The position numbers were made by a program, and so were the translations under genes. A stretch of 12,267 bases of DNA, from assembly GCA_021779635.1 (NCBI GenBank), contig JAJYAH010000125.1, positions 1 through 12,267 on the forward strand. The letters run 5' to 3'. The notes under the pieces were generated by a model. It made no database searches, had not been told where the DNA came from, and saw only the letters and a program-made list of their open reading frames with translations. Shown piece after piece: positions 6,463-12,267 of this stretch (its first letter is position 1; each line of letters opens with the position of its first letter). The DNA is from Pseudomonadota bacterium. GTDB taxonomy: Bacteria > Pseudomonadota > Alphaproteobacteria > Rhizobiales > Xanthobacteraceae.

Positions 6463-6603
6463 GGCTCGGCGATCACGCGCCTTCGCTAAATCTTTTTTAA
6501 TGTTGTGCGCTCGCTCCAAGTGGTTGAATTCGGGCAGCCCGGCGCGCGGAAGTTAGTAGATAACCTACGAGGGGACTAATCGATCCGGGCCTAATCGCGA
6601 GCT

Positions 6604-6617
6604 TTGATACGTGTCAA
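6604..6617 (+). promoter_or_regulatory. FixK2/FNR-type box of the N-ATPase operon
   Basis: TTGATACGTGTCAA matches TTGA-N6-TCAA and has only one mismatch to the stricter FNR form TTGAT-N4-ATCAA. A -10-like TATTGA (6639-6644) lies 21 bases beyond, so transcription should start near 6652 with a leader of about 27 bases before atpD. A perfect palindrome TGATGCATCA (6642-6651) overlaps the -10 region and could hold a second regulator. Confidence 0.7.
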
Positions 6618-6654
6618 TAGTTCGACAGAGGGAGCGCGTATTGATGCATCATAA

Positions 6655-8518
<1,864 letters not shown>

Positions 8519-8522
<4 letters not shown>

Positions 8523-8836
8523 CCGCGCCGGGGCAAGCACCACCCCCCGACGCCGGGGCAGGGCGCGACGAGCACGATCCGCTCCTCAGGGTAGTTCGGC
8601 TGCGTGGCAAGCGTTACACGCGCTGGCTGCGCGAGGGTGACCCGTCGGTGACGCGCAGGCTCGCCCAGATCGGTGTGCTCGGATGGATCATCGTTGTACC
8701 GCTGCTGATTGGCATCTTTGCTGGCCGCTGGCTCGATCAGAAATTCAACTCGGGACTGTTCTGGACCGGCCCGCTCCTCATGCTTGGGTTGGCGCTCGGA
8801 TGCTGGTCCGCCTGGAAATGGATGCAGAGCACATGA
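8519..8836 (+). CDS. atpQ: N-ATPase-specific membrane protein AtpQ (AtpI-like)
   Basis: AtpQ is a small AtpI-related membrane protein characteristic of N-ATPase operons; assembly help or ion entry to the c-ring has been proposed, but the function is unproven. The 105-residue product has a polar N-terminal half rich in Pro, Asp and Arg (1-48) and two membrane helices (about 51-69 and 80-98). Between them is GRWLDQKFNSGLFWTG, the GxWLD and FWTG pattern of this family. It starts at GTG 8519, overlapping the atpC stop by 4 bases, and its own stop overlaps the atpR start as ATGA. The polar N-terminal tail looks longer than in many relatives, so a shorter start cannot be excluded, although none is as well coupled. 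Family call rests on position plus membrane pattern. Confidence 0.85.
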
Positions 8837-9132
8837 GCATTCCTTTGTTCTATCCGCTTCCGGCCTGGGCCGTGCTTCTCGGCCTTGGCGCCCATTTTGG
8901 GGTCGGATTCGGACTCGGTATTTTGTATTTTCGCAGCCTGTGGTGGAGCACCCGCCGGTTCGCCGGAAGCATGGCCGCGACCCTAGCTCTGATGATCGGC
9001 CGGTTCGCTCTTCTCGGGGGCGTGCTGACACTGGCGAGCCTTCAGGGCGCGCTACCGCTGCTCACCGTGGCGCTCGGCGTGCTGGCCGCTCGCTCCGTGG
9101 TCATGAACAGGGTTCGAGAGGCCACGCCATGA
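8833..9132 (+). CDS. atpR: N-ATPase-specific membrane protein AtpR
   Basis: AtpR is the second small membrane protein found only in N-ATPase operons. The 99-residue product is nearly all membrane: helices at about 10-32, 46-70 and 73-90. Two arginines fall in or at the edge of helices, Arg57 (LMIGRFALL) and Arg87 (LAARSVVM). Buried basic residues in AtpR have been suggested to meet the ion-binding glutamate of the c subunits, perhaps during ring assembly; that role is not demonstrated. ATG 8833 overlaps the atpQ stop, and the atpR stop overlaps atpB, both as ATGA. Reading the frame further upstream (8683) would run antiparallel in logic with AtpQ coding, so the coupled ATG is preferred. Identification rests mainly on position and hydropathy. 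Confidence 0.85.
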   Translation: MSIPLFYPLPAWAVLLGLGAHFGVGFGLGILYFRSLWWSTRRFAGSMAATLALMIGRFALLGGVLTLASLQGALPLLTVALGVLAARSVVMNRVREATP

Positions 9133-9827
9133 CCTCGCCGCTCAGCAGCGTCGCGCTTTTCCATCTGGGGCCGATGCCGATCACCGCCGGTGTCGTGACA
9201 ACCTGGATCATCATGCTGGCCCTGGCTCTCGGCGGCTTCCTCGCCACCCGCCGCCTCTCCCTCATCCCCTCGGCGACCCAGGCGGCCTTCGAACTGGTTG
9301 TCGATACCGTGGACAGCCAGATCCGCGATACGATGCGGATCGAACCCGCTCCCTATCGCGCCTTCATCGGCACCCTGTTCGTCTTCATTTTTATCGCCAA
9401 CTGGTCCTCGCTGGTGCCAGGCGTCGAACCGCCGACCGCACATCTTGAAACCGACGCCGCGCTGGCTTTTCTGGTTTTCATTGCGGTGATCTGGTTCGGC
9501 ATTCGCGCGGGCGGCGTGCGAGGCTATCTCTCGACCTTTGCTTCACCGAACCCGATCATGATTCCACTGAATTTCATTGAGAGTCTGACGCGAACGTTCT
9601 CGCTGCTCGTGCGACTGTTCGGCAACGTGATGAGTGGCGTCTTTGTAATCGGAATTGTTCTCTCGCTCGCGGGCCTATTTGTACCGATCCCGCTGATGGC
9701 GCTCGATCTTCTGACCGGCGCGGTGCAAGCCTACATCTTCTCGGTCCTGGCCATGGTGTTTATTGCCGGAGCGGTGAACGAGGGACAGACCGATACGAAC
9801 ACCTCCAGCCAAAGGATGCCGCCATGA
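9129..9827 (+). CDS. atpB: N-type ATPase subunit a
   Basis: Subunit a forms the two ion half-channels against the c-ring in the membrane sector. The 232-residue product has five or six membrane helices. The key motif SLLVRLFGNVMSG holds the essential stator arginine, Arg162, which displaces the ion from the passing c-subunit glutamate. NWSSLVPGVEPPT (about 91-103) and GAVQAYIFSVLAMVFIAGA (197-215), with Gln200 in the last helix, match the family. The start ATG 9129 overlaps the atpR stop as ATGA, and the stop overlaps atpE in the same way. The short periplasmic N-terminus (LFHLGPMPITAGVVTTW) is typical of N-ATPase a subunits, which are shorter than the E. coli protein (about 270 residues). 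Identification is secure. Confidence 0.95.
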   Translation: MTSPLSSVALFHLGPMPITAGVVTTWIIMLALALGGFLATRRLSLIPSATQAAFELVVDTVDSQIRDTMRIEPAPYRAFIGTLFVFIFIANWSSLVPGVEPPTAHLETDAALAFLVFIAVIWFGIRAGGVRGYLSTFASPNPIMIPLNFIESLTRTFSLLVRLFGNVMSGVFVIGIVLSLAGLFVPIPLMALDLLTGAVQAYIFSVLAMVFIAGAVNEGQTDTNTSSQRMPP

Positions 9828-10069
9828 ACTGGTTAGCTTTCGTTAGCATCATCTCTGCCGCCGTAGCGGTTTCTTTTGGGGCAATCGGCCCGGCACTTGC
9901 CGAGGGGCGCGCGGTCGCGGCCGCCATGGACGCCATCGCCCGCCAGCCGGAAGCCGCGAACACCATCTCACGCACGCTATTCGTCGGGCTTGCGATGATC
10001 GAGACCATGGCGATCTACTGCCTGGTGATTGCGCTCCTTCTGCTGTTCGCTAACCCATTGCTGAAATGA
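9824..10069 (+). CDS. atpE: N-type ATPase subunit c (double-glutamate ring subunit)
   Basis: Subunit c builds the rotating membrane ring. The 81-residue product has two helices around the polar loop ARQPEA (39-44), which docks on the central stalk. The ion-carrying carboxylate is Glu60 in IETMAIY. Helix 1 carries a second glutamate, Glu27 (PALAEGRA), where the Na+-ring of Ilyobacter has Gln32. Thr61 and Tyr65 match the Ilyobacter Ser66 and Tyr70 positions, but Met62 replaces Thr67. N-ATPases were predicted to be Na+ pumps, while the Burkholderia pseudomallei N-type ring was reported as H+-specific with 17 subunits, so ion choice is open here. Helix 1 is rich in small residues but has few canonical GxGxG repeats. 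The gene overlaps atpB by 4 bases and lies 4 bases before atpF. Identification is secure. Confidence 0.95.
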   Translation: MNWLAFVSIISAAVAVSFGAIGPALAEGRAVAAAMDAIARQPEAANTISRTLFVGLAMIETMAIYCLVIALLLLFANPLLK

Positions 10070-10073
10070 TGCC

Positions 10074-10817
10074 ATGACCATTGATTGGTGGACGCTTGGT
10101 ATCCAGGCTGTCAACGTCGTCATCCTGATCTGGCTGCTCGCGCGGTTTTTCTGGCGCCCGGTCGCGGCGATCATCGAGCAGCGCCGCGCAACTGCGCAAC
10201 AAATTCTGACCGACGCAGAAGCCAAGCGCAGCCAGGCGACCGGTGCACTCGCACAGATCGAACGGACGCGCGCCGGTTTCGACAAGGAGCGAGACACAAT
10301 CATTGCCGCAGCTCACAAAGTTGCAGAAGAAGCGCGTACCACGCTGCTTGCCGCTGCCGCCAAAGACGCAGCGGCGCTGGAGGCCTCTGCGAGGATGGCG
10401 ATTGAAAAAGAGCGAGCCGCCGCCGAGGCCGTCTGGATCGAGCGGGCCAACCTGCTCGCGGTCGAAATCGCCCGCCGTCTCGTTGCCCGCCTTGATGGCC
10501 CGGTAGTAAGCAACGCCTTTCTCGACTGGCTGCTTCAGGAGATTCGGGGGCTTCCGGAACATACGCGCAACGCCGTCGCTGCCGACGGCGTCGTGCTCGA
10601 GGTGATTGGTGCGTCCCCGATCGCGCCGGCAGACCAGGAGCGCTATCGGGAATTGATCAGCGGGGCATTCGGAGTTCACCCGCAGATCAACTTCGAAGTC
10701 GACGCCGCGCTTATCGCCGGCCTTGAACTGCGCGGCCCTCACCTTGTCGTTGCCAACAGTTGGCGCGCCGACCTCACGAGAATTCTTGCGGACCTTGCGC
10801 ATGAAAAGCAATCCTGA
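10074..10817 (+). CDS. atpF: N-type ATPase subunit b with delta-like C-terminus
   Basis: Subunit b is the peripheral stalk that holds the catalytic head still. The 247-residue product is far longer than an ordinary b (about 155-165). An N-terminal membrane helix (about 8-27, ending [11 protein letters not shown]) leads into an Ala/Glu/Arg-rich coiled coil (about 35-140). After about 170 a globular region follows; its [14 protein letters not shown] (207-220) and the last helix [12 protein letters not shown] resemble the C-terminal domain of the delta subunit (OSCP), where the pattern is a D-x-x-(L/I)-x-G-(L/I) strand and a terminal helix. No separate atpH lies in the operon, so AtpF probably does delta's job, as proposed for N-ATPases. 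It starts 4 bases after atpE and overlaps atpA by 17 bases. Family is secure; the delta-like assignment is by eye. Confidence 0.93.
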   Translation: MTIDWWTLGIQAVNVVILIWLLARFFWRPVAAIIEQRRATAQQILTDAEAKRSQATGALAQIERTRAGFDKERDTIIAAAHKVAEEARTTLLAAAAKDAAALEASARMAIEKERAAAEAVWIERANLLAVEIARRLVARLDGPVVSNAFLDWLLQEIRGLPEHTRNAVAADGVVLEVIGASPIAPADQERYRELISGAFGVHPQINFEVDAALIAGLELRGPHLVVANSWRADLTRILADLAHEKQS

Positions 10818-12267
10818 CAACCCCGCGGACGTCTGGCTCGAGCAAGCTCGCGCAAAGCTCGGCACCATGTTGTTCGGACCGCGAACCGAAGAGACCGGCC
10901 GGGTGGAGGAGGTCGGGGACGGTATTACGCTGATTTCCGGACTGCCTTCCGTCCGGCTCGACGAGTTGTTGCGCTTCGACAAGGGACAATTCGGCTTCGC
11001 CCAAGTGCTTGAGCGCGACCGGATCGGCTGCGTACTGTTTGACGATGTAAACGCGATCGAGGCCGGCGATACCGTGCGCGGCACGGGCGATGTCGTGCGC
11101 GTGCCGGTGGGACCGGCGCTGCTCGGTCGCATCGTCGACCCGCTCGGCCGTCCGCTCGATGGCAAGGGACCCGTCGTCTCGGATAGGCTGGAACCGATCG
11201 AGCGGCCGGCACCCGATATCATCGATCGCGATCTGGTGACCCAGCCCGTTCAGACCGGCCTTGTGGCGGTCGATACTCTGTTCGCACTTGGCCGAGGCCA
11301 GCGTGAGCTTATCATCGGTGACCGCGCTATCGGCAAGACCACCATCGCAATCGATACCATCATCAATCAGAAGACAAGCGACATGGTCTGCGTCTATGTC
11401 GCCATCGGTCAGAAAAATTCAAGCGTCCGCCGCGCCATCGACGCGATCACGACCTTCGGTGCACCCGAGCGCTGCATTATCGTCGTGGCAGGATCATCGA
11501 GCTCACCGGGATTGCAATGGATCGCTCCCTTTGCAGCCTTCACCATGGCGGAATACTTTCGTGATCGCGGTCAGCATGCCCTGATCGTGGCCGACGACCT
11601 GACCAAGCACGCGGCAACCCACCGAGAGATTGCGCTGCTTACCCGGCAGTCGCCCGGTCGGGAGGCGTACCCTGGGGACATCTTCTATCTTCATGCGCGG
11701 CTTCTCGAAAGAGCCGCCAAGCTATCCGAGGAAAAGGGAGGCGGCTCGCTAACAGCGCTGCCGATCGCCGAGACAGATGCGGGCAATCTCAGCGCCTACA
11801 TTCCGACCAATCTTATTTCGATCACCGACGGTCAGATTGTACTCGATGCCAAACTCTTTCATGAAGGGCAGAAGCCGGCAATCGACGTCGGAACCAGCGT
11901 CAGCCGGGTCGGCGGCAAGACCCAGGCGCACGCGCTTCGGGAGGTGGCAGAGACGTTGCGCCTCGATTATGCCCAGTTCCTCGAACTGGAGACTTTTACC
12001 CGTTTTGGCGGAATGCCGGACGTGCGGGTCCGCAGTCAACTCGCCCGCGGCGCACGAATTCGCGCGATTCTGGACCAACCGCAACATGGTCAGCTGCGGC
12101 TTGCCGACGAGGTCGCCTTGGTTTTAGCGGTGCAATCCGGCATTTTAGATCCGCTGCCGGTACCGATCGTGGCTATGTTCCGGCATGGTCTGCCCGAGAC
12201 GCTTGACCGCGATGTCCCGCACATCGTCCGACGCATCCAGGAAACCGGCATGCTCGACGACGCCGGA
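10801..12267 (+). CDS. atpA: N-type ATPase alpha subunit (3' end outside window)
   Basis: The regulatory, non-catalytic nucleotide-binding subunit of the hexameric head. 489 codons are visible, and family members have about 500-510, so only a short C-terminal piece is missing. The P-loop reads GDRAIGKT (173-180), where most alphas have [20 protein letters not shown] (198-209), the Walker B region [11 protein letters not shown] (260-270) and [20 protein letters not shown] (284-303) are well conserved. The arginine finger that completes the beta active site is Arg369 in SVSRVG. ATG 10801 overlaps the atpF stop by 17 bases and is the only early start in frame, so translation is probably coupled. 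In N-ATPase operons alpha follows b directly and atpG comes next, which would lie past the right edge. Identification is secure. Confidence 0.96.
   Translation, partial: MKSNPDNPADVWLEQARAKLGTMLFGPRTEETGRVEEVGDGITLISGLPSVRLDELLRFDKGQFGFAQVLERDRIGCVLFDDVNAIEAGDTVRGTGDVVRVPVGPALLGRIVDPLGRPLDGKGPVVSDRLEPIERPAPDIIDRDLVTQPVQTGLVAVDTLFALGRGQRELIIGDRAIGKTTIAIDTIINQKTSDMVCVYVAIGQKNSSVRRAIDAITTFGAPERCIIVVAGSSSSPGLQWIAPFAAFTMAEYFRDRGQHALIVADDLTKHAATHREIALLTRQSPGREAYPGDIFYLHARLLERAAKLSEEKGGGSLTALPIAETDAGNLSAYIPTNLISITDGQIVLDAKLFHEGQKPAIDVGTSVSRVGGKTQAHALREVAETLRLDYAQFLELETFTRFGGMPDVRVRSQLARGARIRAILDQPQHGQLRLADEVALVLAVQSGILDPLPVPIVAMFRHGLPETLDRDVPHIVRRIQETGMLDDAG

Noticed and set aside
6436..6498. Intrinsic terminator from the 12-bp hairpin and T6 run
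   Set aside because: The T run begins 30 bases after the stem, too far for classical termination.
10050..11222. 390-codon open frame antisense to atpF and atpA
   Set aside because: It is low-complexity Ser/Arg/Pro text opposite two genes with clear motifs; typical of high-GC antisense shadowing.

Overview
The window looks like chromosome from a high-GC alphaproteobacterium of the Bradyrhizobium/Rhodopseudomonas type. That placement is an inference from base composition, codon use, protein character and FixK2/FNR-type promoter sites; no marker gene fixes the genus. The window has two halves: a set of stress and low-oxygen housekeeping genes (1-6330) and most of an N-type rotary ATPase operon (6679-12267).

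Left half. Reading leftwards on the minus strand are a PHA-synthase-like alpha/beta hydrolase (3378-4481), a triple-BON protein (2636-3289), a host-attachment family protein (2056-2517), a ribosome-hibernation factor fused to a cold-shock domain (1423-1992), and a family X DNA polymerase with a PHP domain, cut by the left edge (1-1324). A NUDIX hydrolase (4564-5043, plus) diverges from the alpha/beta hydrolase. It converges on a CBS-pair plus BON protein (5209-5943, minus). A 42-codon membrane-peptide ORF (6194-6322, minus) with a good ribosome binding site lies upstream of the CBS gene.

Right half. atpD-atpC-atpQ-atpR-atpB-atpE-atpF-atpA run on the plus strand, mostly with 4-base stop/start overlaps. 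This is the diagnostic N-ATPase order (atpDCQRBEFAG). atpA is cut by the right edge and atpG would lie beyond. There is no atpH; the long AtpF carries a delta-like C-terminal region. The c subunit has a glutamate in each helix.

The feature that ties the window together is four sites fitting the FixK2/FNR pattern TTG[A/C]-N6-[T/G]CAA. They lie before the BON gene (3346), between the hydrolase and NUDIX genes (4516), before the small ORF (6378) and before atpD (6604). In four directions a -10-like hexamer sits 21-23 bases beyond the box, as expected for activation from about -41.5. The simplest reading is that the extra ATPase belongs, with its neighbours, to an oxygen-limitation regulon: ribosome hibernation, polyester or thioester metabolism, adenine-nucleotide sensing by CBS domains, and membrane energisation. 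The intergenic stretch 5944-6678 also holds a perfect 12-bp hairpin and possibly a small RNA.
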